The position numbers were made by a program, and so were the translations under genes. A stretch of 64,000 nt of DNA. Source: Hydractinia symbiolongicarpus. Lineage: Eukaryota > Cnidaria > Hydrozoa > Anthoathecata > Hydractiniidae. The first letter of the stretch is position 1; each line of letters starts with the position of its first letter. Below, in pieces: positions 38,000-50,265 of this stretch. Under the pieces are notes generated by a model. The model made no database searches and had not been told where the DNA came from. It saw nothing but the letters and a program-made list of their open reading frames with translations. The stretch covers positions 27,493,851-27,557,850 of the forward strand of contig NC_079877.1 of NCBI RefSeq assembly GCF_029227915.1, written 5' to 3'.

Positions 38000-39757
38000 A
38001 ATCTAATTAACTTTTGGATGGATGTAGCTATGTTGTACAAGGTCATAGCTGGAGAAGATTTTATGTACCTTAAAGACAAATATTATTCTTTCATCCAGTC
38101 TCAAAACAAGTTTATGTCATTGTTTATTTTTGCATACCTAAAATTTCCTGGTTATAGAAAAACTTTATAAAATAAATTCCAAAAATACTATGGAATAATT
38201 TTGTAAAAATTAAAATGTATATTTGAGCACCAAAAAAAAAAAAATTGTTTAAGACTAAAACAAGTTTAAAGGTTAAACTTTTTTTAATGTCGAAGCAACC
38301 CAAACGGGTTACATTGTTTTCTCTAAAGTTTGACATGAAAAGCGCTTTGTGAACAAAAGTTTAAAATTTTAATTTTCGTTCTTTTTATGGAGTACGTCGA
38401 AGTTCGAGTAATCAATTTTCAAATTGAATGGGAAAAAGCAAAGATATTTGTGAAGCGAGCCTCCGAAGAAAACATTTGTTGACATCAATTAAAGTCGCTT
38501 GATGGTAAGAATAATTAGGATATCATCTCCGTTGTCACCTCCAGGTTATGATTTAAAAACTACTTTGTATTTTCGCATATCTTGGAATTTTAAATAATTT
38601 TTTTAAAGCAAATGCAACAATGTGAAAGTAAGCAAGAACATACCAAGAAAAGCTGTGGACCAAAATAACCCTAACACTTCAGCACTTCAATACCTAGGAT
38701 AAGGGTTTAAGTCCAACTTTTCCTACCGCGATAAGAAAGTCAAATTAGTATCCTAATTCTGAAACCCAAAACGTGTGAGATGTAAGATACTGTCTAACAC
38801 TGTTGTCTTAGGAACCACCTTATAAAAGTCAACTTTTATTTTGAAAGCTCTGTCAGTAAGCCTAGTTAGTAATATTTTCACAGATATTGTTTGATAAATA
38901 CAGTACGCATATTAACTGAAGACGTAGGATTTATACTCACAGCATAGCCAAATCTGATAAATACTTAGCTAGCTACTTATATCATATTTAAAGATAGCTT
39001 TCGAAGCTCATTTTTCTTTTTATTATTATTATTGTTATTGCGCTGTTAACAAATTTACATTTTTTCGTAAAAGTAAAAAAATAAAATAACTATTATAACG
39101 TAGAATGTAGAAATATCTGATTATATATCCTTTGATTCAGCCGCTAAATTTGTTAAAAACGACAGAATTAAGAAGTCTGCAGTAGTGTTGTCATCACGCT
39201 TCTAAACTATCCTTAAAAGGTGAGCAAAGAAGATACAGATATCGTGCGATCTAGCTGCAGTTTATTGATGGTAGTAAATAGTTTACATTTTGGTTTCCGT
39301 TTGTATAGGTCAAGTGTTGAAAGAGTTTTCATGTCGTTGTCAAGTAATTTGTGTTAGAGTTTAAGCCCTTTACTAGCAACAGAAAACTGAGTACGATTGT
39401 ATAGTTAATTTTGGGGTTGAAAGAAGCTGTTACGCGAAATTCGGAAAGGATACTTATGTTATATCTTCCAAAATATTGTTTTTAATACTCTTGGTATCAG
39501 ATTGTTCTCAAGTTTAACATAAAAGTAAGAATCTGATAAATATTTAGTTGTTTAATAAATTTAGTTTTTTCAATAAAACTTTAGCGCAAGTGCATCTGTC
39601 AACATTTAAAAAAAGTCTAATTGCATGTTTTTGTTTATTTTGCAATCAATGTTGTAACGTTGGTGCTGCACCAAGAAATTTTTAAACAATTTAAATAGCG
39701 CAAAAGAAAAACATATGCTTTTTAAACAAGTTCTATCTAATACAAACTTTGTTTTAA
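38000..39757. other. no gene seen
   Basis: AT-rich sequence with poly(A/T) runs. No exon with splice sites and protein-like composition was found. Confidence 0.35.
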
Positions 39758-40501
39758 CCCTATTCGGTCCGGGGTTTTTCGAACATACTATGACCGGGGG
39801 GGGCGGATTCCGCCCCCCCCTCAATAACTTTTCATAGGGTTGTTCAAATTGAGTCAAACTTGGCACACTTATAGTTCGTCATAAAAGGAACAAAATGGCG
39901 CCAAAAAAAATTTGCTTGCGTCAGCACATTTTCTGTGACGTCATCAAAAGCTTGAAAATTGTTAAAAATGCCACATCTGCTTAAAATATAATTACTTTTG
40001 TTCCAGAGCGAATTTTTACATTCTGTTTAAAGTTTCTGAAAGCTAAATAAAAGTTATTTAACATATCTTCCGGTTTTTACATGGATCGGCTGAAAAATTG
40101 CCAAAAATTGCCCGAAAATCCGTTTTTTTCCGATTTTCGGGTATAATCCGACAAAATCGGGAAATCGGATTAGTCACGTGTTTAAATTATTTCAAATGAT
40201 TCTTCTTGATGAAACAAAGTTGTGTTGCAAGTTTCAAGTTCTAAGGATAATCCTAACAGGAGTTATTATATTTTCCCCATTATAAGGATTTCATAGAGAT
40301 TTTTAGGGGTAGTTTCGAGTAATGGCCAATATCAAAGACTCTGAAAGGTATGGGACCTAAAAAATTAGCATGCAGGTGTCTAATAGATAAATCTTGAAAC
40401 TCAGTAAGTATCATAGCCATATAACAAAGCAATCAGGAGTTATTAAAAAAAAACCGTCAGGGGGGGCGGAATCCCCCCCCCGCCCCCCGGACCGAATAGG
40501 G
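39758..40501. mobile_element. piggyBac-type MITE with G-rich termini, copy 2 (inverted)
   Basis: The element is 744 bp between TTAA 39754-39757 and TTAA 40502-40505, with the same CCCTATTCGGTCCGGGG ends. It is the reverse complement of 27255-27993 with only scattered differences, so both copies are fairly young. Confidence 0.85.
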
Positions 40502-41482
40502 TTAAAAAGGATTCCAATATTTGCGACTTTCTATTATATTTAGCATCGAGAGTTATAAGCAAACCATTAGAATGGTCCAGTCTCTCATATTATTACCAAA
40601 TGTTATTAATTAGAATATATGAAAAACAAATTCAAATATTGCAAGAAAACAAATGATATCTGCACTTTTTCGTTGCAATCTAAAAATTTGTTTATAACCA
40701 ATCTCGTTTTCATGTTATTCGGTATTTTGATGTGTATAAGTCAACAAACAAAATGAATGTGGAAATAGATAAAATAGATCTATAACGCATTATTTCTTTA
40801 TTCTTTCTTTTTTGGTCCCGAAACCAAGTTTTTTCCAAATTCACACACGTGCGATTTGTTTTCCAACCATTTTTTAATTAATTTTGTGAGTGCAAAAGAC
40901 ACTTTTGTTTTAATTAGAATTTTTAACTGAATATACCATGACAATTCATCATTCGACAATTAAATTTAAACTTAATACGCAATGCAACAATAGTTCAACT
41001 AATGTGTTGAATTATTCGAAATCTAAGCAACAGAGTGTAGTTGTGTGGTGACGTGTCCAAAGAAGTAACGTACGTGTTTCTACTTGTTTTTTGTTGTTGA
41101 TAAGCTTCCAGAAAATTTGGGATATTATTGCTGTGGTTTTCTAAATTGTTAAAGAACATAGTGTTGTTGTTTTTTTATTTTTTTCATGTTTGCCATTCTT
41201 TTAGAACTTGCAACAGCTTTGGTAGAATAAAAAAAATATTGAAATTTCGTATAGCTAAGAACTGCACGTGATGCACACTCAGACACTTTTTTTAACCATA
41301 TAGCTGTGGCATATGCAGCCACGAATTCCTCAAAATATTCCAAAACAAAAAAAACGTCTCACTAGACATACACAGAAAGTTCAAATTCCCTTTATCGTAG
41401 TATAATTTTCCTGGATATCAATTCAATCCAATCTTGCTTAAAGCACGTAGGATGCTAAAATCGAGATTAGGTTTTCTTCTAA

Positions 41483-41899
41483 GGGGCTGATCACATGAGG
41501 TGAGCCAGCCCGGTTAAGTGGGCTGGCTCGGTTAGGCGGGCTGATCATTTCGTACCATCACATGAGGAAAACTCAGCCCGGTCAAGCGGGCTGAAGTTGA
41601 CACACGTGACTTTGTTTATGTTTTGTTTATGAATTGTCTGCCATATTGTTCTTTTAAACGTTTAGGTATGCGCACGAGCTAAAAATTCAGCCCGGTTAGC
41701 CGGGCTGGAGCAATCACATGAGAAATTTCCAGCCCGTCTAACCGAGATCTCGGTTTAACAAAGAGGGATCTCGGCAAACCGGGCTGGCTTGTTTCTCATG
41801 TGAATGAATTTTCATGAAAAATCGTTTAATAGAAGCGAGATCTAGGTAAAGCGAACCAGTCCGCTTAACCAGGCCGGCTCGCCTCATATGATCAGCTCC
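41483..41899. mobile_element. Harbinger/PIF-type MITE
   Basis: A 417-bp element bounded by TAA on both sides, the 3-bp target typical of PIF/Harbinger. It has ~50-bp imperfect inverted ends (GGGGCTGATCACATGAGGTG and GCCTCATATGATCAGCTCC). CAGCCCGG..CGGGCTG repeats and CACATGAG motifs recur inside. No transposase frame. Confidence 0.7.
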
Positions 41900-42139
41900 T
41901 AAATGTTAAATGTTTCGTTTCGAATTCATTTACCTTCATGCAAGAGGAAAAATACGAAAACTTGATCATGCTTATAGTATAAAACGAAGAAAGATGGGTA
42001 AAATCAGTTTATTAACAGCCAACTTCGTCACTTAGTTTGCCACATTCACAGTTTGGAATTTTCAAACTTCTTTTTTTTTCTTTCTTATTTCTCCCCTCAA
42101 ATGTTTCATAGCATAACGGTCTGGATAAGTCGTTTGTTG

Positions 42140-42295
42140 AAAGAACAAGGTTGGTAGACATAAAAGAAAATGGAGTGACGATCTAAAAGAATGGTCAAAT
42201 ACAACACTACACGAGCTGAAAAAAGGCGAATAAAAGAGAAGCTTGGAGAAAAAGAACGAAAGTGATTGTTGACACCTAAATTGATATTGCCCATC
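42140..42295 (+). pseudogene. degenerate LINE polyprotein C-terminus
   Basis: RHKRKWSDDLKEWSNTTLHE followed by stops resembles the RxRxWSDxxKxW signature near the C-terminus of many LINE polyproteins. An 18-base direct repeat (ttgatattgcccatctat) follows at about 42280-42327. A short, decayed copy. Confidence 0.4.
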
Positions 42296-43259
42296 TATCT
42301 TCTATATCTTGATATTGCCCATCTATACCATAAGCATGATCCAGCTTTCGTTTTTCTATTTTTGTAAATGAATTCGAAACGAAAAAAAGCCGTTTCAGAA
42401 GGAACACCAATCTCGTTAAGGCACCTTGCGAAGCAGCTAAGTAATACAAATATATGATAAAAAGGAAGACGCTTATTTAACTATGTGCCTTGTAGAAATA
42501 TATAAGGAAAAAATTAAATTCCTTTTTAGTAACAGTGGTTATTCCATATTTTGTTTGTTTGTTTGTTTGTTTTTCCTTTTGTTCACAGCGGAGTTTAAAT
42601 GACACTAATTCTAACAAGAAGTTGGGTGGGTTTTTTGTTCTCGTTGGAATGTTTACTCAGTTTATACTAGTGACATCACTTTTTAGTGAATAAACTCATG
42701 ACAGTTGTTTTAACTTTGATTAACTTGATAACACACAAAATGCTTGTTTAAAACTGCATGGCTTTTTGTTTACTTTTTAATCATAATAAACCAAACAATG
42801 GTGCACGGTTTCTTATTGTCTTGTTAAACAAGCAAGTTTTTCTCTCTTCGGGTCTACTATAGTAAATCTTATTGGCTAGAAAATTTAGCAATTCAAAAGT
42901 TTAGATGAGGTGAAAACAATGCAAATTATGTGTTATAAAATCTTATTGTTATTCTTATTGCACCGCCTCCCCCCTGGATTCGCCGCCCCCTGGATTCACC
43001 GGCCCTGACCAGGCACCTGTTTGTAACTCTTCATTTTATTCGAATGATTTTGATCGATCTTTCGAAATAGCACATAATGTTTCATACTTTTATGATGACC
43101 ATCACCTAATGTGATTACTTAATACGAGGACTACAAATAAAGGATTTTTTTCTATCCTATTTATTAAATTCTCTACCAATGTCTTAGATCTGCAACCAAA
43201 CGTCAACTTATTTCAAAAAACAAAGACTAAATGCAATTTAAAAAAAGATCAGACGAAAT

Positions 43260-44285
43260 ATGAAAGAAGTCAATTTTGAGAATCATCGGGACAAACAACC
43301 AAAAAATAAGGTAAAGCCACACAAATGTACAGTTTGTGTCAAATCTTTTGTTCATGCGTATACACTGAAAGAACATCTGAAGCTTCATACTGGTGAGAAT
43401 GTATACAGATGTGATATTTGTCGCAAAGAGTTCTGTCAGCTAGCTAACTTGAGACGTCATCAAAGGATACACACTGGAGAGAAACCTTTTAGCTGCGAAC
43501 TATGCGACAAACAATTTACAGACCGATCGTCCCTGACCTGGCACGTTATGACTCATTCGAACACAAAACCGTTTAAATGCCAACGTTGTTCAAGATCTTT
43601 TTATTTGCAAAGCCATCTCGATCGACACAGGTCCATACACGAATTGGAGAAGAAATTCAAATGTAATGTATGCGGGAAGAAATTGCGACGAGCGGATAGT
43701 TTAAGATGCCATATGGAAACACACAGCGTAGTAAAACCTTTTAAGTGCATACAATGCAATCGGAGTTATAGCACGAAAGCGGCTTTGAATAAACATCTGA
43801 AAAATCATGAAGAACCAAATAAAGAACTAGATAAACCTTTTAAAAAAAGCGAACAACAAAAGGGGAGCTTAAGTACAGATTCAATTACGCTAATTGAACG
43901 AATACCACATACAAACGAAGTGATGGAAAAAACAAAACCTTTCTCATACAACGAGAAAACTGAAGCACAAATGTATTTAAACACAGCGGAAAAAAATCAT
44001 GTGATTTGCACACAGAGAAAAACTTCTCTGTGTGCAAATCGTGTATCTGAAATTCATTCTGTAGAAAAGAACATGAATAGAAGTACGTCAGTGGAGTTCA
44101 ATTCACGTCATACGTACATACGCAAGCTGGTGAAACTAGGACCTGCCCCTAGTCGTCGTGCAGAAGACATACGTTTTACTATAGACGAGTATCTTCCTAT
44201 TTTAACTGATATCCAAAAAATGTGCAATATTTGCAAAAGAATTTTAACAAACGAGCACGATCGTGTATATCACACTTGTATATAA
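43260..44285 (+). CDS. C2H2 zinc-finger protein, six fingers, single exon
   Basis: 341 codons are uninterrupted, with an in-frame TAA just upstream of the ATG, so the start is plausible. Six regular C-x2-C-x12-H-x3-H fingers occupy residues 23-43, 51-71, 79-99, 107-127, 135-155 and 163-183. Krüppel-type linkers (TGEKPF) follow the second finger, and TGENVY and variants join the others. The likely role is sequence-specific DNA binding in the nucleus. Residues ~190-315 are polar and unstructured-looking. A C/H-rich C-terminus ([20 protein letters not shown]) may form one more, atypical zinc site. Codons for residues ~249-260 form a 17-bp perfect palindrome. The lack of introns could mean a retrogene or a compact zinc-finger gene. 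No SCAN, BTB or KRAB domain is seen. Confidence 0.9.
   Translation: MKEVNFENHRDKQPKNKVKPHKCTVCVKSFVHAYTLKEHLKLHTGENVYRCDICRKEFCQLANLRRHQRIHTGEKPFSCELCDKQFTDRSSLTWHVMTHSNTKPFKCQRCSRSFYLQSHLDRHRSIHELEKKFKCNVCGKKLRRADSLRCHMETHSVVKPFKCIQCNRSYSTKAALNKHLKNHEEPNKELDKPFKKSEQQKGSLSTDSITLIERIPHTNEVMEKTKPFSYNEKTEAQMYLNTAEKNHVICTQRKTSLCANRVSEIHSVEKNMNRSTSVEFNSRHTYIRKLVKLGPAPSRRAEDIRFTIDEYLPILTDIQKMCNICKRILTNEHDRVYHTCI
44003..44040. repeat. 17-bp perfect palindrome inside the zinc-finger CDS
   Basis: GATTTGCACACAGAGAA and its exact complement are separated by AAAC. The stem could form in the mRNA. It may be a regulatory hairpin or a local foldback duplication. Confidence 0.9.
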
Positions 44286-44389
44286 AATCACTTGTACATA
44301 AACTCTTATTGAAAGATAGACGTACGCATAAAAATATTTAAGAATAACATTAATCATTCTTTTTTTCTTTACATTCTCGTGTTATTCTT

Positions 44390-45370
44390 TCATGTAACAG
44401 CCGGCGGTTAAGTCCCAAGGAGCTGCGTGACCCGGCTTTGAACGACACCTGTAGCGCTTGATAAAGCCGTAAGCTGTCCCACATATCTGTGTGGAGCGCT
44501 TTTGTACAATTATATACCCAAAATAGACAAACCACCTAACTTACAAAGGCTATTCTTTTTGGTAAACTTATAATTGACTTCATCCACAAAGAGGAGCGCT
44601 TAAATAACTTGACCACCTTCTTATTGCAGACCCTGCCCACTTATTAGCCAAGTATAGCAGACTAAAAGGATGAATATAATATAAAATATAAATATAGCTG
44701 ATAGACAAGAATGATAGGTATTCAGTATGTCGCGTAAAGCGCACACACCATTATAGTGTTTCAGGTGTAACATATTTTTTAAAAAAAATAACATTGGCGC
44801 AACTTTAGCTAAAAAAACCCACAGTTTAAAACCTGTTGTTACCTCGTCATAGCAAAACAGTCGGTCAACATTTTTTGCGGAAATAAGTTCCCGTTGCAAA
44901 TCCATAAATTTAAATACAAACGCATCCAATATGTTGTTACAAAATTAACTGTGAGTAAAAAAACCCTAGCTAAGTATCACCAACTAATTAAGTCTGTTAT
45001 CTTCCTCTTTTAATTCACATTGGACACAGTTTTATCTATATTATAATACTCGTATACATCTGTCCATCTGTCACGCAAAATGGTAGCTTAGCTGCCCAAG
45101 TATAAAAAGGACGAGCGAACCCGTGGATTTTTCCACGGGCTAACGACTAGTATTAAAGTAAAATGTGTAGCTACCTAACTGCTTTTAGGATAAGAAAGAT
45201 TATTTGAACATTTCCTTGCATCCAACTGGTATTGGACTACTTTCAATTTTCATCCAGAGGTAGCTAACAGCTAAGTTGCTACAACTTACGTTGCGGCTGA
45301 GTAAAAATCAGATTTTGTAAAAAAAACGCAAAAAGTTACAATCACAATAGCTAGGATAAAAAGATCTTAC
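44390..45370. repeat. dispersed repeat family R1, copy 2
   Basis: It matches 8281-9080 in block order. It is interrupted at 45035-45150 by a small Helitron-like element at a position where copy 1 has no insert, so copy 1 acts as the empty site. Confidence 0.65.
45035..45150 (+). mobile_element. short Helitron-like element (116 bp)
   Basis: TttA/TCTATATTATAATACTCG starts it, and a CCCGTGGA-TTTT-TCCACGGG hairpin, CTAACGACTAG and a host T end it. It is the cleanest copy of the small family and is nested in repeat R1. Confidence 0.85.
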
Positions 45371-45390
45371 ATCAAACTATAAAAACCTTG

Positions 45391-47654
45391 AAGGGGCTAC
45401 GAAACGGCTGTTATTATTCGACTTTAGTTACTTACACGAAAGTCGAGCTAATGGCGGTGGAAATTTTATGATCACTGAGGACTCATTCAAATATAACTGA
45501 AAATGACAGCGAAGTTCCCTACATATATCGGATATCCATGATTTATTCGATATAAGTACTTATGTTTGCTTTGAACTCAAACTTTTTAATAAAAATCAAC
45601 TTCAAACCTTTTAAACTAGCTAGCTAGCTAGCTATATCCTTCGAAATTTTACATAGAAACATATAACTTTATTGTACATAAGGCCAGTCTACGCAACAAC
45701 AATGACTTTAAAATCCTTTTAGAGGTAATAATTACCTTCTTTAATCTAGTAAAATAGCATTTTTTTAACAAGTACAACTCCTCGTGTTGTCCCTTTTCCA
45801 TCGTCAAAACAAACTTTTGATTTGCTGAAATTTATTATATTTTGCAACCGTGGCTTATTTTACCTCAAAAAAGAATATTTTTCTTTTTTTGGAAAATAAA
45901 AATAAAAAAATAACAAATAGACCTATTTCAATACCCATTTCAATTCTGCAAAATACACAGCCGGAATAAACATACTAACAAGAAAACGAGGTTAGTTTAG
46001 AGACAATTTTAATTTGTCAGCGAAGTGATGCACATATAGTTTGTTTACCTTTATTATTTCTCAAATTAACTTGTCAAATGGGCAAATTATGAACTTTTGG
46101 TAAAAAAATAGAACATGGGACTTATTTTATACCCATTGGGCTTATTAAAATTACTGCTTTATATTTCGTTCCGGTGTTTAGCTAGCTAGCTATTGTTTTT
46201 CTTATGACTATGGTTTGGATTTTATATTTTTTGAAACATCTGTAAATAACATTATGACTTGGCTATCCCTTTCCTCCAAGGCTATCCTAAGCATGTTGTG
46301 CTGGTGGTATTAGACTGAATATTGGTATTCATCATGTTATATAATTATTCTCATAAGTATCCTTGAGCCTTGATTATTTAAAAATTATAGTCTGTAAGAA
46401 TATTACGGTTGCAGCTACAGATAATTGTTGTTGTTTTTTAAATTCACAAAATCTGCTGTCAATAGGTAGTGTTTCTATAAGTATTGCCAGTAATATTATA
46501 TTTTGCCAGATTTTTATTCCACGTCAAGTATAACTATGGGTATTGTAATTTATTTGTACGTAAAAGCAAAGATCAACAACTATGAAAAAATAATTTTTTT
46601 TAAGGTACTGAAAGGGGGCAATAGATTGTTTATACAGAACACTATGTATTTTAATTAAATGATAATCAATAGGCACGCTTACGATTTGTTTCAAGTCACA
46701 TCTTGTGTTAATGCAATAATGTTTAGCCAGGTAAGCTGGGCACCACTCCCTTAGATATTTTTAGCACTTGATCGATTTATCACAATAACTTATAACCTAT
46801 ATGTTATATGGCGTAAGAAAGTTAAGAAATTTTTAAATAAAATAAACAGTCTTACATGTTTAAGAAATGATAAACCTACAATACTAATATGAATCTGAAC
46901 AGACAAACCAAAACAATAAACAATTTGTCATTACTGAGTACACTGGGTTGAGCCAAAATTTGTTTATTGTAAATGTATATTAAATGGAAAAAGCTCATCA
47001 TCTCGAGTACAGGCTAGATATAACATTCAACCTATAAAATCTGGCTATGAAAAGCTGGGTAACTTTGTTAGGAAAATAATTATAACCTATATAATTATAA
47101 TATATATAAATTATAATTATATAAGTTATATGAAGTTTTAGTAAACTAGGTAAATATTTAGTAAGAAACAAGACGGTTGTTGGCTAGCTAGCTTATAGCT
47201 AGCTAGCCAACATAAAAGTTGCCATAAATACACACTTAATATCAATAATTATTCATAATTTTTGTCACACTACCACTACTAATACCCTCAATATACTTTT
47301 ATCCACTACAATCCTTTCAATATGGCAGTTGAAAATTATAAAACCAACATTTGTTGATAACTAAGGTCAGAACAGCTTGTAAACAACTTGGTGTCCTGAA
47401 CTTTATCTAAACTAACCTCGTTTTCATGCAATGTTTTGATTTTCTGCCACCACGGCTAGTCATGAAAAGGCGATATTAAAATAGTTCTATTCATCATAAA
47501 AATTGATTATACATAAACAAGTTGTCTAGACATCTATGTGCTTCTAAAGTGTGTATAATTTCTTGCACCCTGACCTTTTAAGTGGTCCATTTATTACACG
47601 CCTTTCTTCGGAAATTTCGGGGATTGAGCTTACTGATTAGTTTCGTAGCCCCTT
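45391..47654. mobile_element. GGGGCTACGAAACGG-ended DNA element, copy II
   Basis: It starts AAGGGGCTACGAAACGGCTG and ends GTTTCGTAGCCCCTTT. Both end blocks match copy I (30086-31734) in inverted orientation. About 1.3 kb in the middle (roughly 46000-47400) has no match in copy I and may be an insert. It holds an AT palindrome near 47082-47130 and a GCTAGC hairpin at 47179-47211. No transposase frame. Confidence 0.55.
47179..47211. repeat. 14-bp perfect hairpin of GCTAGC units
   Basis: GTTGGCTAGCTAGC, loop TTATA, GCTAGCTAGCCAAC. Clusters of GCTAGCTAGC also occur near 8948, 16930, 22012, 45621 and 46182. Confidence 0.85.
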
Positions 47655-47839
47655 TAAAAGAATAGGAATGAATATGTATGCTGTCTCCTCATTAATTGCT
47701 TTAGTAAAGATTTGTATATGACTAGAAAACGTGAAATATATTTATTTTAACACGTAACACATATCAAAAAACAACAAATATTATAAAATTAAAAAAGATT
47801 TTAGAAAACAAAAGCGTCAAAAAAAAACAACGGACTTAC

Positions 47840-47872
47840 CGACATCAATGCCACAGCTTTCAAAATAATCAT
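47840..47872 (-). CDS. candidate first exon (signal peptide start)
   Basis: ATG opens 11 codons, MIILKAVALMS, ending at a perfect donor (TCG/gtaagtc). The hydrophobic start suggests a signal peptide. Two CCAAT boxes lie about 50 and 80 bases upstream (minus strand). I did not find the next exon; repeat copies II and R1 fill most of the 3 kb downstream. Confidence 0.35.
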
Positions 47873-47920
47873 TGTCACGATGGTTGTATTGTTTGATATT
47901 TCTTCTGCGAAAAACTTGCT

Positions 47921-47956
47921 GATTGGCTATTTACAAAAATTGGGTCTCGTGATTGG
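47921..47956 (-). promoter_or_regulatory. paired CCAAT boxes
   Basis: CCAAT occurs on the minus strand at 47925-47921 and 47955-47951, spaced 30 bases, followed by a small GC-rich patch (ctgcgcgagagcgg) in an AT-rich context. The spacing fits an NF-Y-type promoter for the exon at 47872. Confidence 0.35.
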
Positions 47957-47959
47957 TTA

Positions 47960-49367
47960 ACTGCGCGAGAGCGGTAAAAAAAACCTAATCGTTTGATAAA
48001 GGAAAAAAATCTCTGCACTTTTTTCTAATTATTTTTACAAAAGTGATGGAAGTTTCAATTGAGATGGAACCAGTAATATTATTGATGGAGAACGTCAATT
48101 ATTGGAAAACATTGTTTTTAAAAGAAACTGAATTTCATTTCTCAACAATCAAAAGGAAATAATATCATAAAAGACGTATATAAAAATATTTTATTCTTCA
48201 CGAAGCTTTTCGTCACATAGTTATATACAAAAACAATATCCACTGTATATACATTATTAAAATATAATAATTATCAACATAAAAAACATGCGAGAATAAA
48301 ACTTATCATAAGAGATAGAAAAACTAAAAACCAATAATGAACCTGTAGCTAAAAAGTTTCACATCACACTATATTTAAATAAAACTATGAATACCTTGGA
48401 TGGATTAGAAGATACAATAAAAAAAGAACTTGTAACTCTTCTATTATCTGTAGTGGCTCTGCTTTAAATTTTCCAATAAATATATGATCAGTGATCAAAA
48501 CCAAATGCTTTGATCAATTTGATCTTTCCTTATTACTGCTGTGTTCTTTCCAATGGAGTAGGGCGTTACGCTTTGCCTCCCCAATATAAGTCGCCTCATA
48601 TGAACATAGGCTATATAACAATACTTAAATTAGTAACACGATTTTTTATGCGGAATAACAATCACAGTTTAGTTGTTATTTAGGGTTATTGACTGCGCAA
48701 TTAGAATTGTTTTTCGATTACTATAAAAACTGAAACAATAAAACTTTCAAAAAGGGCACATTCGAGCAAGTAGTTTCAAGTTGTAGAGGATTTCGTAAAA
48801 CCTTGGAGAAAGATTACTTTCTTTCCTCCAAAGTAAACCGTTCAGTTTTTAAAATAATTAGCGCTGGGTTCTCTAAACTGAAAGTAATTATAACGTGGTC
48901 TAAAGGTTACTCTGCGCGAAAATAAGGGGTGCGCGAACAAAGCTTCACGAAACAAATAAAATTTGGCAATTAACTTTTTCCCCGAGTACTATCTCGGATT
49001 AAAAACTTACGTTGGAATCGTAATAGCAAACAGGCATGGAACGAGATATCATTTTTTATTGAAGTGGGAACGAAGTTGTGTTTTTAAAATTAAGGATAAA
49101 GCAGATATTTCGACGTGAACTGTTATTACAATGAATATTAAAAACAAATCCACAAAAAGAGAGGGTAACACCGGATATGCAGCTAATATATCTCTACTTA
49201 TTATATTTCCATTGAAAGTAAAATCACCTAAATGCGTGAACAGGTGATAAAATTTTAAAACAGCTTCGTTCCTAAGCCAAAAATAATAAAGCATAAGGAC
49301 GCTTCAAATTTCTAAAGCACTTTTTTTGCACTGATGGAAGTAAAAAATTAGTATCATCGAAAACCAA
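47960..49367. other. no gene seen; putative upstream region of the 49368 gene
   Basis: No exon recognised. Open frames on the minus strand at 49049-49294 and 49272-49547 run opposite the following gene or AT-rich DNA. Confidence 0.35.
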
Positions 49368-49988
49368 ATGGATGCGTTTCGACGAATTTTTGGTCGAAAT
49401 ACGCGTATATATGAGCAAAATTATCGTAACGGTGGTTCCGTAAGCGTTAGTGTCAATGAAAATACCGTAAAAGAGTATAGAGAGGTGCGTGGAAAAGCTA
49501 ATCGGGTGGAAGATAGTTCTAGAAAAAGTTCCCAACGTGAAAAACACAAAGAGACTACGTCTTCAGTGAAACATTCCGAACTCTCCACATCTTTTAGGGA
49601 CACGTTACATGTAGTGGAAGCACCGTTAAATCCAAAGGGAAAACTACCACTTTACGTTTTGCGAAATGGTAGAATTTATCGACCCAATATTGATGTGAAA
49701 GAAATAGAAAAACAAAACAACCTGAATATTAGAATGTTACAAGAAATTGTGAAAACATATTATGAAGGTCTGTCCAAGGATGTGTTTCTTGCCGACTCTG
49801 AGCAGGAGTTTCCAAAAACATACAGTAAAAAAGAGAAACTGCTGTTTTTAAAGTACAAATATAAACGACGCAATGCAATACAGATTGATCAGAAAGAAAC
49901 TGACCTGGCTTATTTATTGAGAGAATACGTTAAGTTAAAGAATATGTTCTGGCTGACGTCGTTTGCTATAGCAACCTCCAATTCATGA
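49368..49988 (+). CDS. unrecognised 206-aa basic protein, single exon
   Basis: The frame is uninterrupted and protein-like. Residues 1-30 are arginine-rich (MDAFRRIFGRNTRIYEQNYR). 30-85 is polar and S/K/E-rich, probably disordered. Residues ~90-165 look folded (LPLYVLRNGRIYRPNIDVKE, then LQEIVKTYYEGLSKDVFLAD), and a lysine-rich helix follows (KEKLLFLKYKYKRR). No signal peptide or membrane span. I know no family for it. After the last motif (YLLREYVKLKNMFWL) the coding region ends close to a direct repeat (tgacgtcgtttsctatagcaa, 49957 and 49987), which contains the stop codon. Confidence 0.6.
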   Translation: MDAFRRIFGRNTRIYEQNYRNGGSVSVSVNENTVKEYREVRGKANRVEDSSRKSSQREKHKETTSSVKHSELSTSFRDTLHVVEAPLNPKGKLPLYVLRNGRIYRPNIDVKEIEKQNNLNIRMLQEIVKTYYEGLSKDVFLADSEQEFPKTYSKKEKLLFLKYKYKRRNAIQIDQKETDLAYLLREYVKLKNMFWLTSFAIATSNS

Positions 49989-50265
49989 CGTCGTTTCCTA
50001 TAGCAATCACAAAGTTATGGAGTTGAACTACATGTACGCCAAGATTGGTTTATTTTGAATCCAGAGTTAACAAACCTAAGTTGCGTTTTTATCTTAAGTT
50101 GATAAATTTTCGAAAGATTAATTTTCTCCAATTTCGCGACATTATCCATGTTCGCGAAAACAAATTTTGGAAATACAAAAAGAATTCGTTTTTTTTCTCT
50201 TGTTTTTCTTAAATTTCTTTCAGTCACTGTTATACTTGTAAAGTCTATCTGACCTTTAAAAAAGA

